DNA from: Lasioglossum baleicum
Lineage: Eukaryota > Arthropoda > Insecta > Hymenoptera > Halictidae
Assembly (NCBI RefSeq): GCF_051020765.1
Contig: NC_134930.1
Location: 8,494,001 to 8,558,000, forward strand
Length of the DNA: 64,000 nucleotides
Direction: 5' to 3'
Below, in pieces: positions 12,691 to 24,656 of this stretch. The notes below the pieces were generated by a model that saw only the letters and a list, made by a program, of their open reading frames with translations, was not told where the DNA came from and ran no database searches. Numbering within the stretch: the stretch's first letter is position 1; the number at the start of each line of letters is the position of its first letter. Both the position numbers and the translations under genes were made by a program.

Positions 12691-12766
12691 CACTGCAATG
12701 TAGATGAATAATTAGAATAGGTATGGCTCGATTTGAAATTTTTAACACATTTTCAAAAATTATATA

Positions 12767-13400
12767 CAGTCGGTCTGATAATTGATGACAAACACTTTAA
12801 ATCAGAATAACATTTTTCAAAAATGGACCAAACGGCCTCGGTTTTCTGCCAAGCTAGATGAATTAGTTTACTAGACAACCTGTAATGAAAATTTTGGAAA
12901 CAGTGTCTAGTCCAACAAAAAAATTTGAAAAGTTGCTTTTTATAATAACTGTCTCATCTGGGCTTGTAACAAAAATATAAAAGATGCTATTTGTAGATTA
13001 ATATAAATTGTGCATATGCTGAAAATTTCATCGAAATTACTTAAATGATTTATGAGTTATAAACGATTAAAAATTGTAAAAATTACTATTCAAATATGAT
13101 CGTATTGTTTGGCGATTTTCACCATTTTCAATCGTTTATAATTTGTAAACCGATTTCGATGAAACTTTCAGCATGTACATAGCTTATATGAATCTAGAAA
13201 AAATTTGTAAGTAAACGTTGCACAAAGTTGTAAACAGAAACTTCTACTATTTTTTTGTAATTCAGAGTAAACGCAGTTTTCCCAAAAGTTTCATTATACA
13301 ATATGTTGCCAATGCTTGGCAGAAAAACAGAAGTCATTTGTTTCACTTCTAAAAAAGTTATTCTGATTTGAAGTGTTGTCATCAATTATGAGACTGATTG
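12767..13400. mobile_element. Long fold-back element (CAGTCGGTCTGATAATTGATG family)
   Basis: The left end CAGTCGGTCTGATAATTGAT is matched inversely at the right end, with TA flanks (12765-12766, 13401-13402). The arms share the AATCAGAATAAC block and fold at about 13090. A single right-end relic of the family is near 43060-43175. Confidence 0.8.
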
Positions 13401-14060
13401 TATGTATTTTATTAACAACTTTATTGCAGTGAATGTATAATATCAATTAAAAAGAACACTGCTTACGAATCGTACATTTATCAGAATACCACGTCATCCT
13501 ATGACGTGATAAAACCAATTTATTATAACATCATTATAATTATAATAAATTACGATGTTAGTATTGGATACCATTTCGCTTGGAAAAAAATATTGAGGAA
13601 GGAGGAAGATGCACCTCTAGTACGGAAATGAAATTTTCTGCTTAGAAATGTCACCTGTTATACACAATCGTAGTTAGAATCAATATCAAGCAACAAAGCC
13701 AGCCTACATTTATGTCACTTTTCGCACGAATGGACGTTAGACAATTTTCTTAGTTCTAATAATTATCCGTGTTTATTATTTACCTCGCCGCACATAAGGC
13801 GAAATGATTAAATTACGACGACAAAAATAGAAATAAAAATTTTCTGTAAACGAGTGACAAATACCATCATAACGTACTCCAAGAAACATCCCACAATGTA
13901 CCGTGAGAATTTTTTTTTTAACGCAACACAGTAGTTGGTGCACCTGTGCAAAGTGAAATTATCTTTCGGTCGGCCAATATCAGTTAATTGCGCCAGTATT
14001 GTTGACGACGTACTTGCTGTCATTCTATTTTCTTCGATTTAAATCCGCCAAGTTTTCTAC

Positions 14061-15331
14061 ATGGATATTGAAGCGTCAGGTATGTACTTTCATCTCCAAT
14101 TATTGTTCATACAAAGGTAAGTTGTACATACTGTTAATATACTATGTTCTATGGTATACTATTTTTGTTTAAAAAATATTGATATGTTTACTTTAGCTAG
14201 AGTTATATAAACAGTTCCACTTAGTCAATCGATTTTTCTTTACTAGTTCGAGAAAATGTCCTTTAACTAATACAAAAAATTAAAAAACAAGTCCCTGTCT
14301 TTCAATAGAGCGGATTGTTTACAGGTAGTCACGTCGACCGCGCTGTAAAGAAAATGAAGATTTCGAGAAAAGAACTATTCGACGTGTTAAGAAGTGAACA
14401 GTTTCTCAAGTTTTCGTCATTCAAGTGTAATGAACTATTGTCAAAGTATATATTCGACAAGTTTGGTGTTGGTGAACATTCTGAACATTATACAGGTTGT
14501 TTTGTTTATCTGATTACGGAAATATCTTGTGACGCACTGAAGTTACGAAAACAATTAGTTTACAAAAATTGCTCGGTATGAAGGGTACAATCATATAGTC
14601 TAATTTTTTTGAGGACTAGAATGGTGGAGAGGGGGATTTGAAAGTCAAATTAAGTTTTTTTAAAGGAATGTCCTATTTTTTATACCATGGATGGATAGAG
14701 TATCAAATTTTGAGTATAATAGTGTTCACCTTCATACGTCCTAAACCTAATAGTTAACGAGATATTATCCAAAGAAGAAAGAAAATTGTTTCGATAATAT
14801 CACGTTAACTATTAGATTTAGGACGTATGAAGGTCAACACTTTTATACACCGAATTTGATACTCTATCAATCTGTGGTGTAAAAAATAGGACGTTCCATT
14901 TAAAAAACTTAATTTGACTTTGAAATCCCCTCCCCCTACCATTCTACATAGTCCTCAAAAAATTAGACTATATGATTGCACCTTTCATACCGAACAATTT
15001 CTGTTAACAAATTGTTTTCGTAGCTTCAGTGCGTGACAAGATATTTCCGTTATCAGATAAGAGGAGCACCCTGTATAATGCAAATAAAACGTGTAGTTCA
15101 AGTGTTTGTTTCGAAACTTTAGATGAAATGGCGTGGTTGTAAATACATGTACAGTACAACCGTTTTAACAGCAAACACATGAAATGGGTTCATGAAGACT
15201 TGAATCTTCCACAAATACAGCCAACTTCAGAGAAAAATGTGCGAGGCAGTAATGATCACGAAAGCAACGATGATCAAGAGCTTGATGATGATGCTGATGA
15301 TGATGATGATAACAATGAGGATGTAGAATAA
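14061..15331 (+). pseudogene. Small two-exon gene split by a fold-back element; function unknown
   Basis: Exon 1 (14061-14079) encodes MDIEAS plus one base and ends at a GTATGT donor. The intron ends TTTACAG at 14324. Exon 2 opens in the matching phase and encodes a basic, helical-looking segment (…VKKMKISRKELFDVLRSEQF…). It is interrupted at 14492 by an element with TATA on both sides. If one TATA and the element are ignored, the frame continues at 15078 through a Cys-containing stretch, meets one in-frame TAA (15140-15142), and then runs 62 more codons to TAA at 15329-15331, ending in an Asp/Glu-rich tail encoded by GAT repeats. The total would be 147 codons including the final stop. Frame continuity across three joins supports a real former gene. 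I do not recognise the protein. It may be a host gene or an old transposon gene, and it lies antisense within the probable TMTC intron. Confidence 0.55.
14493..15073. mobile_element. Fold-back element inserted into a reading frame
   Basis: The ends CAGGTTGTTTTG… and …AGGAGCACCCTG are imperfect inverted repeats. The arms share TTACGAAAACAATT-, ATGAAGGGT- and CATATAGTCTAATTTTTT-type blocks. It is flanked by TATA at 14489-14492 and 15074-15077. Confidence 0.8.
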
Positions 15332-17758
15332 TATTCTTATTGCATATTATATCTCGCTAATCAAAGTACAGAAATAATTTAGTGTGAAATTGCTTTCTTT
15401 TAATTAGAATACTATGGACCCTTGACCCCAATTAACACTAAGTAGTTACTTTTCCGAAGATAATTATTAACACATTACCGACCAGTGATTATTGCATAAT
15501 TTTTAAGAATCTATGGTACATAGCTAAACACTTTTTAATGGAACCTTCAATAGCAACAGCAATTTTCATTATGAACTAACAAGTCACCCTTAATAACATC
15601 ATCTAATAGTTTCATTTAAGATTGCAATATAAAAGAAAATTTCTATGCTTTCTTTCGGTACAGCACAATTATTGAAAATCCTATTAATAGGCTTCCGGTG
15701 GGTAAAGTGTTGAGCACTCTTCTTATAAGCATTTCTATATATATATAACCAAAATATCAAATAAAATCTTATTTTATATTTTTGTCGTCCTAAAATGGTT
15801 AATTTGGCCTTATGTGCGCCGAGTATGTTTGCGAGTATCCTGAGAGTAGCGGAACTAATTATGCGAACCGCTTTATCAAGATTCGTATCGAAATAAAAGT
15901 CCTCCGAATATGATATCGCGTGTGAGGCGGCGAGTCTCGTTGTACATATCAATGTAAGTGCACGCGCAGGATTAAGCGGCGAAGTTAGATATGTTCGGGA
16001 CTATTGTTACGCGTAATTGGATAGGAGATCAGCGCCGTAGTGTTACCTGTAACGATGCGTTACGTGTGGTTCATTTGAAATGCACGAGATAACAGTTTGC
16101 TTGCACAGTGATCGCGATCGCGAAATTTCTTCCCGAGGTGTCGTACGAATTCGCCTTCACGCAATCACGCTTTTAACCGAGGCTCGCGAGACCGACCGGG
16201 GCGCAACAAAAACGCGACGTGTAATTATTCCATTCGCGATAACCCGACGGAATGGAACGGCCACGCTTATTCCAGTTTATTTTGAATTCGCAGCTTTAAT
16301 TGCGGGCTCCACGGTGTCTACTAATTGTGGCTGTACAGCGAATTCGTTTTAATAATACCGCCGCTGATTGCCACGCTGATACCCGCGAAGACTTTCATTG
16401 ACATCATATTTTCCTCCTTTTACGGCCACTGTGACTTCACCTCGCCGCCGATGTTCACGCAAAAAGCATCACTCGAATAAATAAAAATCCATTCAAACCC
16501 ACTTGCTGTAGCGGAGTCGGCGAACAAACTGGTTAAATGACCACTATTGTATCAAATTAACCCCTTCAGCTGTGATTCATCTGGTGCAGAATTATCGAAG
16601 CCCTCTTCGGACATTTAATGCGAGATTTGTGGGGAAAAATACATAGAAAATGCGTGGAACGCATCTGATTGATGGTCGAATATATGGAGAGTTTGTCTCA
16701 AGATTTTTGCCACGATTTTACTGTAATCCTACATGTGGTTGTAAGGAAGAACGCCGCATGTCACATACTTTCACTTCCGAGATATTGCCGTTAAAGTTTT
16801 GATCACTGATTCTTCGATATAGGATATCGGTTATATTACATTGCTTTTTTGAGGCTTTCGAATTGGGTTTCGTCGCTTTTTTCTGGTAAATACGTAAATC
16901 CTATACTTTAAAGCTCAATTAATGCAGAAACTCAAATTTTTTGAAATTGCGACGTGCACCGTTTTTCCTTACAAACAGTAATCACACGTGCCAATTACGT
17001 CAGTGTAAACGACGAGTAGTGATCAGAGATTGTTACCCAATAGTTTAGCACGTTACCAGCAGATGTTCAATCCAAACTGGATGATCGAATCAATTAACCC
17101 TGCAATGACAACCTGTCATCCTTTGGCCTCGGGAACACCGTGACATTCTGAATATTATGAAGCACTTTCGAAAATTCTTTTTCATTCTTCTTTCAACACC
17201 TCAAGTAGTGACAACTCAAGAAATTCTGAAGTTGTTTAAACATTCTAATCTTTACTTTCACTTTTATAATGACTTCTATGTTATTCTAGCGTTGAAAGGA
17301 GTATCACAAGATTCTTGAACAAGCACATTTCAGCGTTATTCAAATGCACGAGAATTGCTTGTAAATAGTGTAACGATTCCATCTGGCAAGAACCATTTCG
17401 CGCGTCACGCAGCGACCATAAGTCGTCGCGGGGCATTCAACGCCGCGCCTCGCTGCGAAATTACGAGTTCAAAAAACATTACCAATTTCGCGCAACTAAC
17501 AGGCGAAACAGAAAACTTTTAATGGGCGCAAAATTAATCGGCTATTCCGCGGTGCCGTTAGGAAGCCGTAAATCCGCCGCTAAAAGCGAAACTTTTTCCT
17601 TAAAAGAGTTCCTGGCAAAAATTTATGTCCGACCCACAATAGACTTTTTCACGAAACCGTATCAAAGCGCCGGGAATCGCGGTGGTCCACGACGCGACGG
17701 GCGAAAGAACACGAAACAGTGAAAAAAAAGAGAAAGAGGGAAATGTCCCATCGCTCAC
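15332..17758. other. Sequence with no recognised gene, probably TMTC intron
   Basis: This interval lies just downstream of the TMTC-like donor site. It contains AT-rich and moderately GC-rich unique sequence. I see no convincing exon, tandem array or transposon end. Confidence 0.4.
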
Positions 17759-18072
17759 CGAAACGTCAACGTAGTCAGCGGCCTGTAGCTCTTGTGGCTG
17801 TTGATATCGTGCATAGGTGTGCCCCAGAAATCGTCCTTGAGCACGCTGGTCCAGGGTGTCTGAGCAAGTACATCTTTGTTCCTGACCACCGCCGGTATAT
17901 CGTCGTGCACGAAATCACCGCCTAACGCGTTCAGGTAGCATCCAACGGCGACCAGAGCAACGGTCGCATAAATGCACCATCCAGGCGGTTCGTTTCCCTC
18001 CGCGGCGTTGCATCCGCTGCGACCGAGCCTCTTGCTCGTCTGGCAGCAACAGCCGTTATTGCGTCGTCTCAT
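17759..18072 (-). CDS. TMTC1/2-like protein, first coding exon
   Basis: This exon encodes the N-terminus of a transmembrane and TPR repeat-containing (TMTC) protein. The family consists of endoplasmic-reticulum membrane O-mannosyltransferases that modify cadherins. ATG at 18072 is preceded in frame by TGA six bases upstream, which fixes it as the first possible start. Residues 1-31 are basic and Cys-rich. Residues ~32-50 (WCIYATVALVAVGCYLNAL) form the first membrane segment. Residues 54-58 (FVHDD) carry the conserved acidic pair of the first luminal loop, residues 82-85 are FWGT, and residues 92-104 (SHKSYRPLTTLTF) are the family signature. The exon ends after two bases of a codon at a GTGAGC donor (17758-17753). 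The family sequence normally continues with LN and further membrane segments, which are not in this window, so the gene continues leftward beyond it. TMTC1 or TMTC2 fits better than TMTC3/4. Confidence 0.88.
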
Positions 18073-18099
18073 GACTCACTAACTACCGCGTACTACAAC

Positions 18100-20740
18100 A
18101 CTGTACCGCCGCACAAAAGGGGTAAACGTTCTGCCGCGATTGTCGGGTATAATCACTCTCATGGAGCCAAGTACGCTTTCATACGCCGCTATCTGCTGCG
18201 CTGATAAATCCCGCCTGAACAACCGGCTCGTTGTGGCTGACCGTTCCACGGTTCGATCGCTGATCGCATCTCAATGACCGCGACGCCGACGACATCGACC
18301 GTTCTTCTCGTCGAAACGGTCGAAACGATCCTGTTTATTCCGCTCGGTAGCACCTATTTGTTCCCATCGGATCTCGAGATCCCCCAACGACAGCACTCGA
18401 GGGACGTTCTCAAAGAACTTGCACGATCGCGAAACAGTTTAACGCCACTCGTGCAGCAACGCCGTCGTGCTTTACAAGCTAAAGACAGCCGGGGACCGGG
18501 CCGCTGATATGTCAGCGTTGATAGCGAACCGATGATAGTCGTTGCACACTTCCATTTACGCGAAGCAGGTTACTACTTTGAGCACTCGTTGGTCTCGCGG
18601 TGAGCTTGACAAATGACTGCGGCGGTTCATTATTTACCAAGCCCGGGTCTCTGCCCGGTGTGTCCGTTCCGAAGAGAAACCAGGTCTCGCGGCGAACCGA
18701 TTGCTCTTCCGCGGATAATAGTTCTCGCGTGGTGCTTGTTTGGCCGGGATTGTCCCCGCGGGAGGCACCAGCCTCTGTGTCCCCTTTTTTCCTAGGACAG
18801 GACTCCCTCTCTCTCTCTCTCTCCGTCTCTCTCTTTCTCTCTTTGCCGCGTGTAACGACGTAACAGCTCGTTACGGTCGTCGGTATCGGGTTGCCGGACC
18901 AGACTCGATGCGTCACCGACCTACGCAAACAATTTAGCGACCTGTTTGATAGCGGCGAGCAGGACGCGCGCACACGGCCGACTCGTTTGCCCCGGGAACC
19001 GCGTTAACAAAGAAACCGAAAAACCGAGCTCACGCGCGCACCGAGCTTCTCAACTCCGTTCCAATCGTTGACACAAACAAACAAAGAACGACACTGCTCG
19101 CGAAAACAAACCGTTAAGTGCTCCGAACCGGGGAATACGCGCGCGACGCGCACGAGTCTACCGCGTCCGGTTTCACTGGTAACCCGTGGTCCTCGGTGTT
19201 CTCATCCGAACAAGCAAAATGCACGAGTCACAGTGTAATTGCATGTTCCGTTTAACGCGCCACCGGAAGAGCCTTCGTTTTTCCGTGGTCCGGTGTCGGA
19301 TAACGCCGCGGGGAGACTATCGACGCCGCTCTCGGTCCTCGCCGCAGGCGGACGATTCTCCCGGCGTGCCCGCTATTTGCTTCCGTTTTAATTCCGGGCC
19401 GGCAGCTTCCGGTTCCACGGTCGGCGGTCCGACTGCAGCCCGTTTTCCACCGCGGCCAGCGAACCCCGCGAAATTATGGAAAACGAGCAGCGACGGCGGT
19501 AACGGCTAGAGGACGGGTGTATGACCCAGATACACGTCGCTGTGGCCCGGCTCCTCTATTCCCGCGACTTTACTATGCATATAGATCTATACAAGCGGTC
19601 GTATCTAGCCGGAGGCGCAGCTTCGAGTTCCCTACGGTGCGGTGGCCTCTTCTTTTCCGTCTCTTCCTCTTTTCCTTTCTTTCCTTCCGACCACCCTCGT
19701 GCTAGCTATCACCGCGATTCACCCGGATCTACTGCCGCGGCTCGACCGTTTTCTTCGCAGACACCCCGTGCCGCGAAATCGAATCTCTGACCCGGTGTAT
19801 CGAGCCTCTTCCGCTTCACGATCTCGATGCTCGCTCCCTCCGTAACGGAGAACGCGACTCGGCGACACACCACTTCCCGCTCTCATCCAGGGGAAACGTT
19901 GAACCGTTGACGCGTGAACGAAGCAGTCGACGAGCGGCACGCCGCGCGCGTCTGGCCACCGTCTCGTTAGTACACCCTACGACACTTTCTTCCCCCCGCA
20001 ACGAAGCGTTTACACACAGCACCGGAGCCAGTTACACAGCCGGCTGACGCATTGCCGCGCCGTCGACGCAAATCAGACTTTGCAAGCGTCGGAGCGATAG
20101 ATTTATCGATGCTGCTCGGCGATCCCCAAAAAGTTTCTTGAGGTCACTACGACGTGTCACTCGATCTTAGATCGTGACGCCGGAATCACCGATATCATTT
20201 GCATTTCACGCGGACATCGGTGCAAGTGTTAACGTTGCATACCGGTGTTAAACTGGAAGAAACACACAACGCGGGGCATGATCACTGAACGCACCTGTCG
20301 ACGCGACGGAGAAAAGGACCGCGAGCGTGCGTCCGCGCGGCGATCGAGCTCGAGCGGATCGTCGCGGCGACGATAAGCGCAAGACTAAAGGACGACGGCA
20401 TCCGCCCGGTTATATACCCGGCGCACTCTGACCCGCAAACCGCGCCCGCGCCAGCGCACCAGCCACCAGGGCTTTTCTCTCCTGCCACCTACGATGCTGT
20501 CTCTGTCCCTTTTTTCGCACGGCTTTCGTTACCTTTGTCGCGCCCGCGCTCATGCTGCCGCTCATGCTCGCGATCGCACTCGTGCGCCCAACCACCCATC
20601 TCCCTACCTCCTCCCACCACCCTGCTCGGCACCATCGCACCCTCCTCGCACCCTCGCCATCTCGTTCACCGCGCGAGGACCATTGTTTGTTTACCTGCAT
20701 CTTCTCTCGGAATCCCACTTCGGATGCAACCTACCCCCGG
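18100..20740. other. CpG-rich 5' region of the TMTC-like gene
   Basis: This is the most CpG-rich block in the window, with a CT simple tract at about 18808-18843. Many overlapping open frames occur on both strands and none has a recognisable domain. It probably holds the promoter and untranslated leader of the minus-strand TMTC-like gene. Confidence 0.45.
20381..20416 (-). promoter_or_regulatory. Possible TATA-type core promoter for the TMTC-like gene
   Basis: On the minus strand GTATATAAC (around 20416-20409) is followed about 30 bases later by CTTTAGTCTTG (20390-20381), which loosely resembles an insect initiator. It would give a leader of ~2.3 kb unless spliced. This is inference from position and motif only. 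Confidence 0.3.
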
Positions 20741-20746
20741 CTCCTC

Positions 20747-20996
20747 CTAGAAATCATGAATACCGACGATGAAGGTGTTCTCGCGTTGATCGAGTTCGTT
20801 CAGTGGCTGACGTTTCTTGTTGATGTTGCGCACCGCCTGGGTCAAGGTTAACGTCTGATAAGTGGGGATAACGCCGCCGTAACAGAGGATGCGTTCCCTC
20901 ATGAACATGACGGAAGTAACAGATCGATTAATCCCTTGCACTACGGTTTGTTTTAGGGGTATAGCGATTAGGGGTTCTTTGGACAGAACTTGCCGG
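20747..20996 (-). CDS. Candidate terminal coding exon of an unidentified gene
   Basis: On the minus strand a pyrimidine-rich tract ending CTTTGTCAG (AG at 20998-20997) leads into an uninterrupted 82-codon frame that ends with a stop at 20749-20747. The product is compositionally normal protein with dense hydrophobic and charged positions, for example SVTSVMFMRERILCYGGVIP, TQAVRNINKKRQPLNEL and the end ENTFIVGIHDF. I do not recognise a family. Earlier exons, if any, would lie at higher coordinates. An alternative donor (GTATTC, just before the last codons) is weak, so the stop is the likelier end. It lies close upstream of the TMTC-like promoter region and on the same strand, so it may be the 3' end of a neighbouring gene, or part of a retrocopy. 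Confidence 0.4.
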
Positions 20997-21825
20997 CTGA
21001 CAAAGAAAATCGATATTTAATGCTTACAACGAAGTTCAGAATTGAGATAATGTGGAAACATTTTTCCAAGAGATAATAGGTTATGTACATTTATTATTAT
21101 AAAATGGGATCACAAAGGAAACTTAACGGCGCATGATCTTATATTAATTTGAGCTTAAGATTAACCCTTTGCTGTCGGAGCAATTTTAACTCGGAAATTA
21201 AACATTTCTACTGATCCAGAATAATACCGTTCTATACAATAATTATTTTCGTTTTATGGATATGAAATTGATATAATAATATTTAATAATGTAAATAATA
21301 TTTTGAACAATGGTACATCAATTTTCAGTGGCGCACTGTAGTCTAAAAGTCAGTTCTAGCGCGAATAAATTAAAAATACCAACTAACGTAGATCTGTTAA
21401 AATTTATACTTGTATGATAGTTTGATATGTATACTACAATAACAAAAGCAAAATTAGTAAATCACATCACCGTATTATTGTTGGCAAGACTGTCAACATT
21501 CTAGTAACCACATTTGTTTTTCTGCGTTAGTCAATTGCTACAAATTATCACCTAAAAATATCGAGTTCTTTCTTGAAGTGTGCATAAATTGTGTTAGTAT
21601 CTTGTTATATGTATGTATATGATATTATCAGTATGGCTGTAACTGAAAATGGTAGGTTTACGTTTCCTTCACACACACTTTATGATACATTTTATGAACT
21701 GATACTTTTTAAGAAAGATTATTAGAATGTCGTAAGTTTTACAAAATTTGCACGCATTTGCACGCGTTGCGAAGTATTTAATTTGAAAGTTTACTTCATC
21801 TCCATAAACGGCAAAGAGAAAAAAT

Positions 21826-22325
21826 AAATTTTTAAAAAATACCACGTTTTTAAAACGGACTAAAAAGTATAAAATAAATTTTTAAAAAATACCATGTTTT
21901 TAAAACGGACTAAAAAGTATAAAATAATTTAATCTAGAACCATACAGATTCCTAACCTCGTACAAATAGTCCTGAAAATTTGTGATTGTGAATTTTTAAT
22001 AGCTATGAAAATACTTGTAAGATTTAAAACGAAAAACATGAGGCGCAAGATAATACATACATAGTAAGGAGTGTAGAGAGTAGCTACCGCTGAGAAAACT
22101 CGCACAACTGTTCATATCATTTGCAGTGCATTAGAATTGTTAGTGATTTAGGTGTTCATGCATCAATTATCTATTTCATGCGCCCCACGTTTTTCGTTTT
22201 AAATCTTACAAGTATTTTTATAGCTATTAAAAATTCACAATCACGAATTTTCAGGACTATTTGTACGAGGTTAGGAATCTGTATGGTTCTAGATTAAATT
22301 ATTTTATACTTTTTAGTCCGTTTTT
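21826..22325. repeat. Inverted repeat with a 54-bp tandem duplication
   Basis: A block containing ACGTTTTTAAAACGGACTAA is present twice in tandem (about 21826-21924). From about 21902 the sequence folds back onto 22190-22325 (shared ATAGTCCTGAAAAT and GATTTAAAACGAAAAACATG blocks). The loop is about 22045-22175. It is likely another fold-back element with unclear ends. An imperfect small palindrome, CGCAGCGT…ACGCTGCG, follows at 22339-22375. Confidence 0.6.
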
Positions 22326-22712
22326 TTCTCTCACCTCCGCAGCGTGTTTACAAGCAATATGTAAACAAACGCTGCGCCGGGACAGGCTTACGTTACCGCG
22401 GAACGTGCAAGAATACGAAAAATTCAATACAGTATTAGCGATAGTTTTTTGCACATATCCCGAAAACTAAAAGCGGAACCCCTATATTGGAAAAGGAAAA
22501 AGTTGTTCAAAATGTGTTGCTGTATAACATATTAAAATTTCATCAAAATCGGAGGACGCAGACCTGTTCGCAATAATTACCAAATAATCTTTTATTTGCA
22601 AATAAGAAATAATAAATGCATCATTTTTGGAATTATTTAAATAATTTTTATTTAAATAAAAAGTTTAGTTATTATTTGCAATTAAAATCACACGTTTATA
22701 TATTATTTGAAA

Positions 22713-23127
22713 CTAGAGGGGTGTTGTTGCTCGCTCGCTTCGCGAGCTTCGCAAGTAGGGTTGTCGTAGCTCGCTCGCTTTGCGAGCTCGCGAGAGGGTT
22801 AGTGGTACGGATGTTATTTGGTGTGTGACTCTCCTCGAGCCACACAAAGAACTTCCCGATTCGTTAGTTGCAGTATATTATTAACATTATTTTTAGTACG
22901 TTTTAATAAGATTATACGTTTTGACGGAAATTCAATAGTTTTCTACTTATCAAAATGTTTGCTATATGGCGTCGCATCAAACCAACATCGTAGGCTCGTT
23001 GCTCGCTTCGTTCCTTGTTATAGCGTACTAATGTTGCAAAATAAATTGTCTTAATTAGTTTTTCGAAAACGATACAACTCCTCATTATCCGGGTTTGCAG
23101 TATTGATTTTGGTTTTCTTCGATACTG
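22713..23127 (-). mobile_element. Helitron 3' terminal region
   Basis: On the minus strand, downstream of the helicase frame, the sequence contains GCTCGC-GAA-GCGAGC, a short hairpin, and ends about 17 bases later at CTAG (22716-22713) followed by T. A hairpin shortly before CTRR, inserted next to T, is the hallmark of a Helitron 3' end. A second related CGAGCGAGC tract lies just upstream. Confidence 0.6.
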
Positions 23128-23776
23128 TTAATTTAAATTGTCCGAAAATATATAAACCGCGCTCAATTTTGAAATTCTGCTCAGTGCTACATACAACATT
23201 TGTAAAGTTCGCCTTTCTGATTTTTTAAAATCCAAACATACTTTCTCGTATGTTTGTCCCTGACTTTTATGAATCGTAATCGCTTCAGCAGGAACCACTG
23301 GAAATTGACTACGTGTGATTTGATATTTTTCCTCACTTGACATATTTACTTGATTCGATATTTCTATTATTGGTGTTAAATTTTGATGAATATTTGCATT
23401 TTTCATATAATCACGATAACGAGTTCTTACTTTCACTCCTACTCTGGCCAATTGAAAATCTAACCACAATATAGACGAAATTTTAGTATTTTCTTGAAAA
23501 GTAATAAATTTTAATATTCCGCATGTGTGCTCCATTAACCAATCCGTTTTCAACATCAATGTTATTAATTATCATATATTTTATATTAATTTTCAATTTA
23601 ATCTCAGTTAATAATTCGTTTTGAACTGATTGTGTTTTTAAAGATTGTAATATAAATTTTTTTGTACTTTCATCGATATTCTTCGAAAATGTATTCTCGG
23701 CAGTAGAGATGATTAACTCACTCTTGCATTGGGTTAATGTTCGATTAATGTAAGCGTAAAATTCGTCGTAAGGCAA
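23128..23776 (-). pseudogene. Helitron-type PIF1-like helicase, C-terminal fragment
   Basis: The frame encodes the C-terminal part of a superfamily 1 PIF1-like helicase of the kind fused to the Rep domain in Helitrons. The upstream piece (23776 to about 23540) includes KYMIINNIDVENGLVNGA, matching the 'N-D-x-x-x-G-L-V-N-G' block. The downstream piece includes VVPAEAITIHKSQGQTYEKV (helicase motif V/VI region with the conserved HKSQGQT) and LQMLYVALSRISKLSAVYIF (VALSR motif). A single frameshift near 23540 separates the two. The Walker A/B motifs and the Rep domain are missing. The 5' side stops at an A/T homopolymer tract (23778-23826). It is therefore a dead, 5'-truncated copy. Confidence 0.8.
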
Positions 23777-24068
23777 AAAAAAAATTTTTTTTTTAATTTA
23801 AAAAAAAAATTGAAAAAAAAATTTTTTGTGTAAATACGTTTGTTTCTTCGGTGGAAACTTTCCGTTCTCTCGTATAAATTGCATTGTTGAATGAACTTCT
23901 TTCGAAAAAAACTAAAAAAACTAAAAAACTACTTGACCAAAATGGACCAAAATCTAATCAGCTCTAAGTTACAGCGGGGCACATCGATTGCATCATTCAT
24001 CATCCTGATCGCGTTGTTACTTTTTCTGAAAACGTTAACGAAAAATTTGATTACATAGAAACGGCCAT

Positions 24069-24071
<3 letters not shown>

Positions 24072-24106
<35 letters not shown>
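24072..24106. repeat. (CA)n microsatellite
   Basis: About 17 uninterrupted CA units followed by CGCGCGCG. Confidence 0.95.
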
Positions 24107-24108
<2 letters not shown>

Positions 24109-24209
24109 GCGCGAACATTTTGCTGAAAATAGTCTAATATGTCTGCAATGACCTTGAAACGTGTAGATCTGCTAAAAAATCGATTTTCGATTTTCGGGGT
24201 CATTACAAT

Positions 24210-24234
24210 AACTTCCCTATAAAATCGGGAAGTT
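24210..24234. repeat. Short hairpin AACTTCCC / GGGAAGTT
   Basis: An eight-base perfect stem with a 9-base loop lies next to an AT-rich tail. It is probably a transposon end, but no CTRR follows it directly. Confidence 0.5.
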
Positions 24235-24656
24235 AATAAAATTTGTCAACACTGGCGTCATATCGAAACGCCGTGGTAAAATGTCAAAGATAATAAGCTT
24301 CGACCGAAAATCTCGGTGTAACTGTCCTTTCGATTGATAACAAACATTATAGTATAATAATACGTAATAACTTTGTAAACACCGCACGGAGCTCAAACGC
24401 ACATTGACGCACACTGAGCTCCTTCGGTTGCGAAGCGGATCAGTGGAGTGGCGATGAGTAAGAGTGAGAACGCGTAGTGGAGTAGGGAGCGCTGTCGCGC
24501 GGCTGGCGATCGCTGAACGCGATGACGTAGGTTTCGCGGGGAGGTGAACAGGTAAATATTTAATTGTTATTTCTCCGAAACGAATAGACTTTTTAAAAAA
24601 TTTTTTTTTAATAATGCATTGTCATCCAGTTCTGAGCTACGTTTAAAATTTCAAGC

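Noticed and set aside
13808..14023. Divergent minus-strand gene starting 37 bp from the split gene
   Set aside because: Only the first ~25 codons look protein-like. The rest is low-quality hydrophobic sequence and no splice site clearly rescues it.
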